Below are positions 1 through 6,544 of a DNA stretch of 10,076 nt, piece after piece (position 1 is the stretch's first letter; every line of letters starts with the position of its first letter). Origin of the DNA: Spirochaetaceae bacterium (GTDB taxonomy: Bacteria; Spirochaetota; Spirochaetia; DSM-2461); NCBI GenBank assembly GCA_016342385.1, contig JAEINM010000123.1, forward strand, positions 1 through 10,076, written 5' to 3'. The notes under the pieces are model-generated. The model made no database searches. It was given only the letters and a program-made list of their open reading frames with translations, and was not told where the DNA came from. The position numbers were made by a program, and so were the translations under genes.

Positions 1-1497
1 AATGGCTTTATCTCCTTCAAAGGTAACGGCATATTTTTTCCCGTTAACAGAAACAGTGTATCCGTCTCCAGTTACGGATGAGCTGGAAATTTCTTTTTCA
101 ATTTTCCGGATATTCTGTACAGCTTTTCCCTGAAGAAAAGTAATCCCTTTATCTTTACAGGTCGCTGCAATAAAAACATTTTCATCAGTTATTTCAAGAT
201 CATTTTTAATCAGAACCATTTCTGCGGCCTTGATTCCCAGGTTGGGATTATTGTCATTTATTTCCTGAACCGTTTTAGTTGTCGGTTCCAGTTTTAACTG
301 CTGACTGGCAATCTTTATAATATCCGGATCGGGAGCAATAGGAGTTTTTCCGAAATATCCTAGGACCATTTTTCCGTAACCTTCGGCTATTTTCTGCCAG
401 TTGCCGAACATGGTATTATTGTAGGCCTGCTGGAAGTAGAACTGGGAGACAGGAGTTACCGATGTTCCGAATCCTCCTTTGGCAACAGCTTTACCCATAT
501 ACTTTGTAATTTCTTCATATTTGTCCAGTAGATTGTTATCTCTTAGCATTTGAGTGTTTGCTGTCAGAGCTCCTCCCGGCATAGGAGAAAGAGGTATGGT
601 CGGTTCTACTTTCTTCGCTTCGGGAGGCATAAAATAATCAGCCATACATTCTTTAAAGATTTCTTCCGCTTCAAAGATTTTTGCAGGATCAATTCCCAGA
701 TCCCACTCTGTCCCCTGAAGAGCATGATACATCGTCATTATATCGGGCTGACAGGTTCCTCCGGATACAGGTGACATGGAAAGGTCTATCTGATTAGCTC
801 CGGCTTCCATGGCTGCTTTGTACTGAATAATGGAGATCCCCGCTGTTTCATGAGAATGGAATACAATCCTCACATCTTTTCCGAGTAATTTTCTGGCCTG
901 ATTGATTGTATCGTAGACTTTATGAGGAACCGATGTTCCTGAGGCATCTTTGAAACAGACAGAATCAAAAGGGATATTCGCATCGAGTATATTTTTTAGA
1001 GTCTGGATATAAAATTCCGGCGTATGAGCTCCCACACATCCCGGAGGAAGTTCCATCATGGTGACACAAACCTCATGTTTTAGTCCTGCGTCGACAATAC
1101 ACTGACCCGAATAGATAAGATTGTTGACATCATTGAGGGCATCGAAGTTCCTTATGGTTGAAATCCCATGCTTTTTAAATAGTTTTGCATGAAGGTTAAT
1201 GATATCACTGGGTTGTGAGTCGAGTCCTACGACATTGACTCCTCTGGCCAGAGTCTGAAGATTGGCATCGGGTCCCGCAGCTGTCCTGAACTGATCCATC
1301 ATGTCAAAAGCATCTTCATTGCAATAGAAATAGAGGGATTGAAATCGTGCCCCGCCACCTGCTTCGAAATGATTGATACCAGCTGCTTTTGCCGCTTCAA
1401 CTGCGGGCAGGAAGTCCTTCGTTAAGACCCGCGCTCCATATACGGACTGGAATCCGTCACGGAAGGCCGTCGTCATAAATTCAATTCGTTTTTTCAT
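1..1497 (-). CDS. oadA: Oxaloacetate decarboxylase alpha subunit (carboxyltransferase), C-terminus cut by window edge
   Basis: This is the carboxyltransferase subunit of a sodium-pumping decarboxylase. It moves the carboxyl group of oxaloacetate to biotin, leaving pyruvate. The frame is open for 499 codons from an ATG at 1497 to the window edge with no stop, so the 3' end is missing. Residues 12-18 (FRDGFQS) are the catalytic RDxxQS motif. K183 in CFKDASG corresponds to the carbamylated lysine, and H214/H216 in FHSHETAG to the metal-binding HxH of the transcarboxylase 5S family. A conserved carboxylase region follows, with SPMPGG near residue 316. The last ~20 residues (YTVSVNGKKYAV) look like the start of a biotin-carrier domain, so the biotinyl lysine would lie off the window and full length would be near 600 residues. 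AGAGGG at 1505-1510 sits 7 bases before the start. Pyruvate carboxylase subunit B is the main alternative, but nearby oadG and oadB favour the decarboxylase. Confidence 0.9.
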   Translation of the reverse strand, partial: MKKRIEFMTTAFRDGFQSVYGARVLTKDFLPAVEAAKAAGINHFEAGGGARFQSLYFYCNEDAFDMMDQFRTAAGPDANLQTLARGVNVVGLDSQPSDIINLHAKLFKKHGISTIRNFDALNDVNNLIYSGQCIVDAGLKHEVCVTMMELPPGCVGAHTPEFYIQTLKNILDANIPFDSVCFKDASGTSVPHKVYDTINQARKLLGKDVRIVFHSHETAGISIIQYKAAMEAGANQIDLSMSPVSGGTCQPDIMTMYHALQGTEWDLGIDPAKIFEAEEIFKECMADYFMPPEAKKVEPTIPLSPMPGGALTANTQMLRDNNLLDKYEEITKYMGKAVAKGGFGTSVTPVSQFYFQQAYNNTMFGNWQKIAEGYGKMVLGYFGKTPIAPDPDIIKIASQQLKLEPTTKTVQEINDNNPNLGIKAAEMVLIKNDLEITDENVFIAATCKDKGITFLQGKAVQNIRKIEKEISSSSVTGDGYTVSVNGKKYAVTFEGDKAI

Positions 1498-1534
1498 ATG
1501 TAAACCCTCTTAAAATTATATATAAAGAAAAATA

Positions 1535-1554
1535 ATTTCCCCTCAGGAGAAAAT
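1535..1554 (-). promoter_or_regulatory. Hairpin at the 5' end of the oadA leader
   Basis: Read on the minus strand, ATTTTCTC and GGGGAAAT flank a CTGA loop. They pair over 8 positions as RNA, two of them G-U wobbles. It would fall about 3-22 bases after the predicted transcription start. It could stabilise the mRNA 5' end or be part of an operator. The G-U pairs make it an imperfect dyad in DNA, which favours an RNA role if it has any. Confidence 0.3.
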
Positions 1555-1563
1555 CATTTTTCA

Positions 1564-1592
1564 AGTATATAATTAATAAATATTTTTGTAAC
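1564..1592 (-). promoter_or_regulatory. Sigma-70-like promoter for oadA
   Basis: On the minus strand, GTTACA (1592-1587, 4 of 6 consensus bases) is followed after exactly 17 bases by TATACT (1569-1564, 5 of 6). Transcription would begin near 1557, giving a leader of about 60 bases before oadA. The spacing and position are good, but the surroundings are so AT-rich that chance matches are expected. Confidence 0.55.
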
Positions 1593-1659
1593 TATTAGAA
1601 GAGCAAAGTTTTTTTTAATAAATAATTATAGAATATTCAATTGTTGATTTTTTAGTTAA

Positions 1660-1699
1660 TTGACATGTATTTACTTGAGAATTTTCTATATAATATTAT
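1660..1699 (+). promoter_or_regulatory. Probable promoter region of the M16 peptidase gene
   Basis: A consensus TTGACA lies at 1660-1665 and a consensus TATAAT at 1689-1694, but they are 23 bases apart, too far for a normal sigma-70 promoter. A better spaced pair overlaps them: TTTACT at 1670-1675 and TATTAT at 1694-1699, 18 bases apart. I cannot tell which elements are used. A promoter is expected here because the upstream gene points the other way. Confidence 0.45.
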
Positions 1700-1705
1700 T
1701 TTGTG

Positions 1706-1721
1706 TAATCTCATTAGATTA
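1706..1721 (+). promoter_or_regulatory. Short dyad in the leader of the M16 gene
   Basis: TAATCT and AGATTA are perfect 6-base arms around CATT. The dyad lies just downstream of the promoter-like elements and 17 bases before the start codon, where a repressor site or small leader hairpin could sit. In sequence this AT-rich it may well be chance. Confidence 0.2.
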
Positions 1722-1738
1722 ATTAGGAAATATAATAC

Positions 1739-4609
1739 ATGCCTTTTAAAATAAATACAGATAAAGACCAGGCGGGATTTGTTTTTGAATATGTTATGAA
1801 TGATCCCTATGGTCTAAGAATCTATACTTTAAAAAATGGATTAAAAGTTTATCTCAGCAAAAATAATGAGAAACCCCGCATTAAGTCAAGAATCATTGTT
1901 CGAGCGGGATCTGTGAATGATCCGGAAGATTCTACTGGTATGGCTCATTATCTTGAGCACATGATGTTCAAAGGTACGAGTTCTATTGGTGCCTTAGATT
2001 ATGAAAATGAAAAAATACAGTTAAATGAATTGTCTGATCTCTATGAAGATTTAAACAGGGCAGAATCTGAAAAGGAAAAAAATGAAATACTAGAGAAGAT
2101 TGATATTCTTTCTGTCAGTCTCTCTACTAAAGCCATACCCGGAGAACTCGATCGAATCTACACTCATATCGGAGCCCGTTATACTAACGCCTATACTGGT
2201 TTTGAAGAGACCGTTTATAAGAATGATATTCCCAATGGGGAACTGGAAAGATGGCTGGAAATTGAAAAAGACCGATTTACCAATTCTATACTCCGTTTTT
2301 TTCCAACGGAACTTGAAGTCGTATACGAAGAGTATAACCAGGAACAGGATGATGATTTCCAGAAAGTGAGTAATCTTCTCATGTCTTCTCTATTTCCAGA
2401 ACACCCTTATGGCAGCCGGACTATTCTGGGTAAGGGAGAACACCTGAAAAAGCCTTCTTTAAAAAAACTGAAGGAGTTTCAGGAAAAATGGTATGTTCCA
2501 TCAAATATGGCGATCGCAATTTCCGGGGATCTGCAGTTTGATAAGACAATAGATCTCATCAACCGGATCTGGGGAGATATTCCCCCGGGAACAATACCGG
2601 ATCTGGAAAAAATAACTGAAGAAGAAATACATGGTCCGATTAAAAAAACAATATATGGTCCCGATGCCTCTTTTTCCACAATCGGTTATCGCTTTGATGG
2701 TGTGGGATCTGAAGATGAGCTATATCTCATTCTCATCGATATGATGCTGAGCAACAGTCAGGCGGGATTATTTGATCTGAATCTTGTTCAGAACCAGAAA
2801 CTCCTTGAGGCGGGAACCTCTTTTTCCTCCTGTCGCGATTACAGCTGGTTTCTCATGTATGGTCTACCGCGAAACAATCAGACGCTGGATAATGTGGCGG
2901 TATTGCTTCTCGAACAGATCGAGAAGCTGAAACAGGGCGATTTTGAAGACTGGATGATTGATTCGGTGGCAAATTACTTTGAAATTTCGAGGATTCAGGA
3001 TCTAGAATCAAATATGATTGCCGATACTTTTTCCGATATTTTTATTTCCCGAATGGGGTGGGATACTTTTTTAAACAGGATTGAAAATATCCGTTCTATC
3101 AATAAAGAAAATCTGGTTAATTTTGTCAGGACAAAATTCAAAGATAATTTTGTATTAATTCAGAAGAAAAAGGGAAAGGAAAAAATTCCGGAATTAATGG
3201 AAAAACCCAGCTTGTCTCCTTTAAAAATACAATATGGTGAAGAATCTGATTTCTATAAAAAACTCAAAAATCAAAAATCTGTGAGAATCAGACCGGAATT
3301 CGTTGATTTTGACAAAGCGATCATTAAAAAAACAACATCACAGGGCCTGATAATCAATACTATTGAAAATAAAGCCAATGATCTGTTCGAATTTCAGTAC
3401 ATTTTTGATATTGGTAGAAACCATAGTAAAAAACTGGCTTTGGCTGCGGCTTATTTGAATTATATTGGAACATCGCTTTACTCTCCTTCGAGACTGCAGC
3501 AGGAATGTTTTCGTCTTGGTCTGGAAATGGGAGTTAATACAGACTCCAATAGAACCTATATTTTTCTTTTCGGCCGGGACCGCTATTTTGAGAAAGGTGT
3601 TGATTTACTGGAACACCTCATATCCCGGGCAAAAGCCGATAAAAAAATCTATAAGAAGTTTATTAAAGGGATATTGAAAAAGAGGAAAGATGCTAAATTA
3701 AGTAAGAGGACTATTTTAAATGGTGCAATGTATGCCTGGGGGAAATACGGTTCTGATTCCCCTTTTACCGATATATTATCCGCTTCTGAATTAAAAAGTA
3801 TTTCACCATTTGAACTTACTTCGATTATTAAGGATTTCTATCGTTATAAACACCGTGTTTTTTATTATGGACCTCGGAAATGCCGGAATATAGACGCCAT
3901 AGTCGAGCAGAGGCACCGTATGAATAATCTTCCCGATTCCCCACCTAAAGAGAAACTCTATAAAGAACTGGAATCTCATACTAACAGAGTCTTTTTTGTC
4001 AATTACGATATGGCCCAGGCAGAGGTTCTTCTTATCTCTAAGCAGAGAAAATTTCAGGAAGAACTTATAGCCATGGCTTATGTTTTTAATGAGTTTTATG
4101 GAAGTGGTATGAACTCCATTGTTTTCCAGGAAATCCGCGAAGCCCGTGGGTTGGCCTATTCGGCCTATTCCGCGTTTACAACTCCGGGACGACTGGACAA
4201 GTCCCATTATATCCATGCGTTTATAGGAACTCAGGTTAATAAACTGGAAGATGCCCTTGGCGCGATGTTCGGATTGATGAATGATATTCCAGAAGCGGAG
4301 ATCTCATTTGAAGCAGCCAAGGAATCGATCCTGAAAAACCTGGAGACAGAAAGAATAATGAACAATGAGTTATTCTGGACATATCTGGAGAATAACGATA
4401 TCGGCATCCATCATGACTATAGAGAAGATTTATACAACAGAATAAAGAGAATGACTTTTGAAGAAGTGAAAGATTTTTTTGCCAGTAATATCAAAGGGAA
4501 GAAATTCACTGTATTAGTTCTGGGAAATCGCAAGGAGATCGATTTTGAATCTCTTGAAAACTATGGGGAAGTGACGGAATTAAAGTTGAAGGATATCTTC
4601 AATTATTAA
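1739..4609 (+). CDS. M16 family zinc metallopeptidase, full length, no signal peptide
   Basis: This is a 956-residue insulinase/pitrilysin-type peptidase, a clam-shaped enzyme that degrades peptides. The inverted zinc motif HxxEH is at H70, E73 and H74 (AHYLEHMMFKGT). The third zinc ligand is probably E198 in ELEVVYEEYN. The gap from H74 to E198 is 124 residues, against about 75-77 in pitrilysin and the mitochondrial processing peptidase. The extra stretch is a charged, helical-looking segment around residues 85-135. The C-terminal half keeps the substrate-binding pair R800 and Y807 (REARGLAY), seven residues apart as in insulysin. The length fits the four-domain single-chain members. The N-terminus has no hydrophobic segment, so a cytoplasmic site is likely. 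The ATG at 1739 is preceded by AGGAAA about 9 bases upstream. The gene lies between divergent oadA and oadGB. Its substrate cannot be told from sequence. Confidence 0.93.
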   Translation: MPFKINTDKDQAGFVFEYVMNDPYGLRIYTLKNGLKVYLSKNNEKPRIKSRIIVRAGSVNDPEDSTGMAHYLEHMMFKGTSSIGALDYENEKIQLNELSDLYEDLNRAESEKEKNEILEKIDILSVSLSTKAIPGELDRIYTHIGARYTNAYTGFEETVYKNDIPNGELERWLEIEKDRFTNSILRFFPTELEVVYEEYNQEQDDDFQKVSNLLMSSLFPEHPYGSRTILGKGEHLKKPSLKKLKEFQEKWYVPSNMAIAISGDLQFDKTIDLINRIWGDIPPGTIPDLEKITEEEIHGPIKKTIYGPDASFSTIGYRFDGVGSEDELYLILIDMMLSNSQAGLFDLNLVQNQKLLEAGTSFSSCRDYSWFLMYGLPRNNQTLDNVAVLLLEQIEKLKQGDFEDWMIDSVANYFEISRIQDLESNMIADTFSDIFISRMGWDTFLNRIENIRSINKENLVNFVRTKFKDNFVLIQKKKGKEKIPELMEKPSLSPLKIQYGEESDFYKKLKNQKSVRIRPEFVDFDKAIIKKTTSQGLIINTIENKANDLFEFQYIFDIGRNHSKKLALAAAYLNYIGTSLYSPSRLQQECFRLGLEMGVNTDSNRTYIFLFGRDRYFEKGVDLLEHLISRAKADKKIYKKFIKGILKKRKDAKLSKRTILNGAMYAWGKYGSDSPFTDILSASELKSISPFELTSIIKDFYRYKHRVFYYGPRKCRNIDAIVEQRHRMNNLPDSPPKEKLYKELESHTNRVFFVNYDMAQAEVLLISKQRKFQEELIAMAYVFNEFYGSGMNSIVFQEIREARGLAYSAYSAFTTPGRLDKSHYIHAFIGTQVNKLEDALGAMFGLMNDIPEAEISFEAAKESILKNLETERIMNNELFWTYLENNDIGIHHDYREDLYNRIKRMTFEEVKDFFASNIKGKKFTVLVLGNRKEIDFESLENYGEVTELKLKDIFNY

Positions 4610-4621
4610 AAAAAAAAAAAA
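4608..4621 (+). repeat. Run of 14 adenines starting inside the stop codon
   Basis: The last two bases of the M16 stop codon TAA begin an uninterrupted run of 14 A, which ends one base before TGGATC. The run is an error-prone tract for replication and sequencing, but a length change here would not alter the protein because the stop is read first. Confidence 0.9.
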
Positions 4622-4635
4622 TGGATCTGAAAGAG

Positions 4636-4671
4636 TTGTTAGTATATGTCCTTCGTTGACATATATAACAA
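4636..4671 (+). terminator. Bulged hairpin downstream of the M16 gene
   Basis: TTGTTAGTATATGTC pairs with GACATATATAACAA over 14 base pairs with one bulged G, around the 7-base loop CTTCGTT. It lies 27 bases after the stop codon. No U tract follows it, so it is not a standard intrinsic terminator. It may be a weak terminator or an mRNA 3'-end stabiliser. Its right arm overlaps the -35 box of the oadG promoter. Confidence 0.4.
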
Positions 4672-4685
4672 ATAATTAAGATAAT
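4656..4685 (+). promoter_or_regulatory. Sigma-70-like promoter for oadG-oadB
   Basis: A perfect TTGACA at 4656-4661 is followed after 18 bases by GATAAT (4680-4685, 5 of 6 consensus bases). Transcription would begin near 4692, about 50 bases before oadG. This lets oadGB be expressed independently of the upstream peptidase gene. Confidence 0.6.
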
Positions 4686-4741
4686 AAGTTTATTAGTAAA
4701 AAAATATAGATTAGAGATAATCGGTTTATGAAGGTGTTGTA

Positions 4742-5008
4742 ATGAGTTTTTTTCAAAAGGGGCTGCAGAACAATGTAGATAACGATGGCTACAGTCTTTC
4801 TCTCGCCGGGATGGGGATTGTTTTTTTTGCCCTTGCTTTTATTGCCCTGATAATAAAAGTTCTCCCTTTTTTTCTTTTCTTGCTCGATAAAATAGTACCG
4901 GAGAAGATCGCTGAGCCTGTGGGACAGGCCAGGAGAAAATCTGATGATGGTGCTGTTATCGCCGCTATCGCAGGTGCGATATACAAAAAGAAAAAGAAAT
5001 TAGGGTGA
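4742..5008 (+). CDS. oadG: Oxaloacetate decarboxylase gamma subunit
   Basis: This small membrane subunit of 88 residues holds the alpha and beta subunits together in the sodium-pumping complex. A short polar N-terminus is followed by one long hydrophobic segment at about residues 20-48. A linker then leads to the SDDGAVIAAIAGAIYKK tail, whose alanine/isoleucine-rich helix after an acidic patch is typical of OadG-type proteins. AAGGTG at 4731-4736 lies 5 bases before the ATG. The stop is 12 bases before oadB, so the two are probably coupled. The Klebsiella gamma tail binds zinc through histidines; none is visible here. Small subunits of this kind diverge strongly, so the call rests on the topology, the tail and the neighbouring oadB. 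Confidence 0.85.
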   Translation: MSFFQKGLQNNVDNDGYSLSLAGMGIVFFALAFIALIIKVLPFFLFLLDKIVPEKIAEPVGQARRKSDDGAVIAAIAGAIYKKKKKLG

Positions 5009-5020
5009 TAGGTAGAAAAT

Positions 5021-6184
5021 ATGGATATGTTTCAGAGTTTTATGTCGTCTACGGGATTTGCCCAGATTACAATACAAAATGTAATTATGATCGCAATCGG
5101 AATTACATTTATTACATTAGCTATTGCAAAACATTATGAACCTTTACTCCTTCTTCCCATCGGTTTCGGGATTATTATCGGTAACATTCCCTTTGTAGCC
5201 AATATGGCCATGGGGGTCTACGACAGCGGATCCGTACTGAGTTTCATCTATTTTGGAGTCAGTAAAGGTGTGTTTCCCCCTATTATTTTCATGGGAATCG
5301 GTGCCATGACAGATTTTTCCTATATGCTGTCCAATCCCAAGCTGATTCTCCTCGGAGGTGCGGCCCAGATGGGTATATTCCTGACTATTGTCGGGGCTAT
5401 GTTTCTGGGTTTTACCGGAGCTGAGGCGGGGGCTATTGGAATTATCGGCGGTGCCGATGGACCCACATCAATATTCCTTTCTTCCAAGCTGGCGCCTCAT
5501 TTATTAGGGGCAATAGCTATCGCCGCTTACTCTTATATGGCTTTGGTTCCGGTAATTCAACCTCCTATAATGAAGTTACTGACAACCAAAAAAGAGCGGT
5601 TGATTAAAATGGCTCCTCCCCGGATTGTCTCTAAAAGAGAGAAAATCTTTTTCCCTATTATTGCCTTCATAGTTTGTGCCCTTATTGTGCCGGGAGCGTT
5701 AACTCTGTTGGGAATGTTGTTTTTCGGAAACCTTTTAAAAGAGAGTTTTGTGACAGAAAGACTGGCGGAAACAGCCCGAACATCATTAATTGATATCATT
5801 ACAATTTTACTCGGTGTCTCTGTCGGGGCCAGTACACAGGCTGTCAGAATGGTTGAAGTTGGAGGTGTCATGGTCAATAAGGGGTTCCTGACTCCCCAGT
5901 CACTTATGATTTTCGGTCTAGGGGCCTTTTCTTTTTGTATAGCCACAGCAGCCGGTGTTCTTTTTGCCAAACTTATGAATCTTTTCCTCAAGGTTAAGAT
6001 TAATCCTCTTGTAGGAGCTGCCGGGGTTTCAGCCGTTCCCGACTCAGCTCGAGTTGTTCAGATGGTCGGTCAGAAAGAAGATCCTAACAATCACCTTCTC
6101 ATGCACGCTATGGCACCGAATGTTGCCGGTGTTATCGGAAGTGCGATTGCAGCTGGTATTCTCTGGTCTGTACTCGTACCCTAA
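5021..6184 (+). CDS. oadB: Oxaloacetate decarboxylase beta subunit, sodium-ion-translocating
   Basis: This is the integral membrane subunit that decarboxylates carboxybiotin and couples it to sodium export. It has 387 residues and many hydrophobic segments. The family signature GGADGPTSIFLSSKLAP is at residues 143-159. Every residue I recall as important for sodium binding in the 433-residue Klebsiella protein has a counterpart: D203 is D146, Y229 is Y172, N373 is N328, G377 is G332, S382 is S337 and R389 is R344. The pump therefore looks functional. The start at 5021 has AGGT at 5010-5013. A second in-frame ATG at 5027 is possible but has worse spacing. The related beta subunits of methylmalonyl-CoA and glutaconyl-CoA decarboxylases share these motifs. 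The assignment to oxaloacetate rests on the oadA-like gene nearby. Confidence 0.94.
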   Translation: MDMFQSFMSSTGFAQITIQNVIMIAIGITFITLAIAKHYEPLLLLPIGFGIIIGNIPFVANMAMGVYDSGSVLSFIYFGVSKGVFPPIIFMGIGAMTDFSYMLSNPKLILLGGAAQMGIFLTIVGAMFLGFTGAEAGAIGIIGGADGPTSIFLSSKLAPHLLGAIAIAAYSYMALVPVIQPPIMKLLTTKKERLIKMAPPRIVSKREKIFFPIIAFIVCALIVPGALTLLGMLFFGNLLKESFVTERLAETARTSLIDIITILLGVSVGASTQAVRMVEVGGVMVNKGFLTPQSLMIFGLGAFSFCIATAAGVLFAKLMNLFLKVKINPLVGAAGVSAVPDSARVVQMVGQKEDPNNHLLMHAMAPNVAGVIGSAIAAGILWSVLVP

Positions 6185-6201
6185 TAAGTAGACACGCGAT
6201 G

Positions 6202-6239
6202 GAGACGAGCTGTAGCACGTCTCTACGCGCATCTCTACG
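6202..6239. repeat. Degenerate palindromic repeat with CGTAGAG direct copies
   Basis: Bases 6202-6223 form a 22-base dyad: GAGACG and CGTCTC arms enclose GCT/AGC after an A/A mismatch. TCTCTACG occurs twice, at 6220-6227 and 6232-6239. Read on the minus strand, a CGTAGAG copy is followed 12 bases later by a second CGTAGAG that opens the palindrome, the same plan as the repeat at 7730-7776. It lies 17 bases after the oadB stop and could act as a 3'-end hairpin, but no U tract follows. Confidence 0.6.
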
Positions 6240-6438
6240 ATGGAAAACCCGCCTCAATACAGGGATAAATTGTCCGCTCTATATCTTTTCTGTCGAACTC
6301 TCTGATAATTCCAATGTCGGGAGCGATTGTAATTCTATCTGAATAAAAATTGATTTGATCACTGATTCTGTTTATCATTGATCCCATATCCATTTTGAAA
6401 TAATCGAGTAACACAGAATCATATCCTCTCCTATTCAT
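6235..6438 (-). pseudogene. Possible C-terminal remnant of a patatin-like phospholipase gene
   Basis: The largest open stretch in the 360-base gap between oadB and the oxidoreductase encodes 67 residues on the minus strand. The segment with APDIG, then EFDRKD, then IEAGF recalls the end of patatin-like phospholipases, where an aspartate-rich strand is followed by a D-F pair and an I-x-x-G helix. The catalytic parts (GxSxG serine motif, DG[GA]) are absent. There are two in-frame stop codons just upstream of the ATG and no Shine-Dalgarno sequence, which points to a dead fragment. It could also be a chance open frame. The rest of 6185-6544 shows no gene I recognise. Confidence 0.3.
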
Positions 6439-6533
6439 ATATTATTATCGGTATTTCAGATCATGAACACCCAGGATTCTAATTCAGTGATTTGTCTTTA
6501 CAAGCAGGCCGATTTATTTCACATTTTATAATT

Positions 6534-6538
6534 GAGGA
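6534..6538 (+). promoter_or_regulatory. Ribosome binding site that decides the oxidoreductase start
   Basis: GAGGA ends directly against the ATG at 6539, leaving no spacer, but stands 6 bases before the second in-frame ATG at 6545. The second ATG is therefore the likely start. Confidence 0.7.
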
Positions 6539-6544
6539 ATGACT

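Noticed and set aside
550..774. 74-residue plus-strand open frame
   Set aside because: It lies inside oadA on the opposite strand, has no recognisable motifs and no ribosome binding site; it is a shadow frame.
3803..4216. 137-residue minus-strand open frame
   Set aside because: It is fully inside the M16 gene, whose motifs (R800, Y807) are coded in the plus frame over the same bases.
5557..5991. 144-residue minus-strand open frame
   Set aside because: It is antisense to conserved oadB sequence and has a low-complexity, non-protein-like composition.
6497..6532. TTTACA and TATAAT as a promoter for the oxidoreductase
   Set aside because: The two boxes are 24 bases apart, and a start from this -10 box would fall at or beyond the ribosome binding site and start codon.
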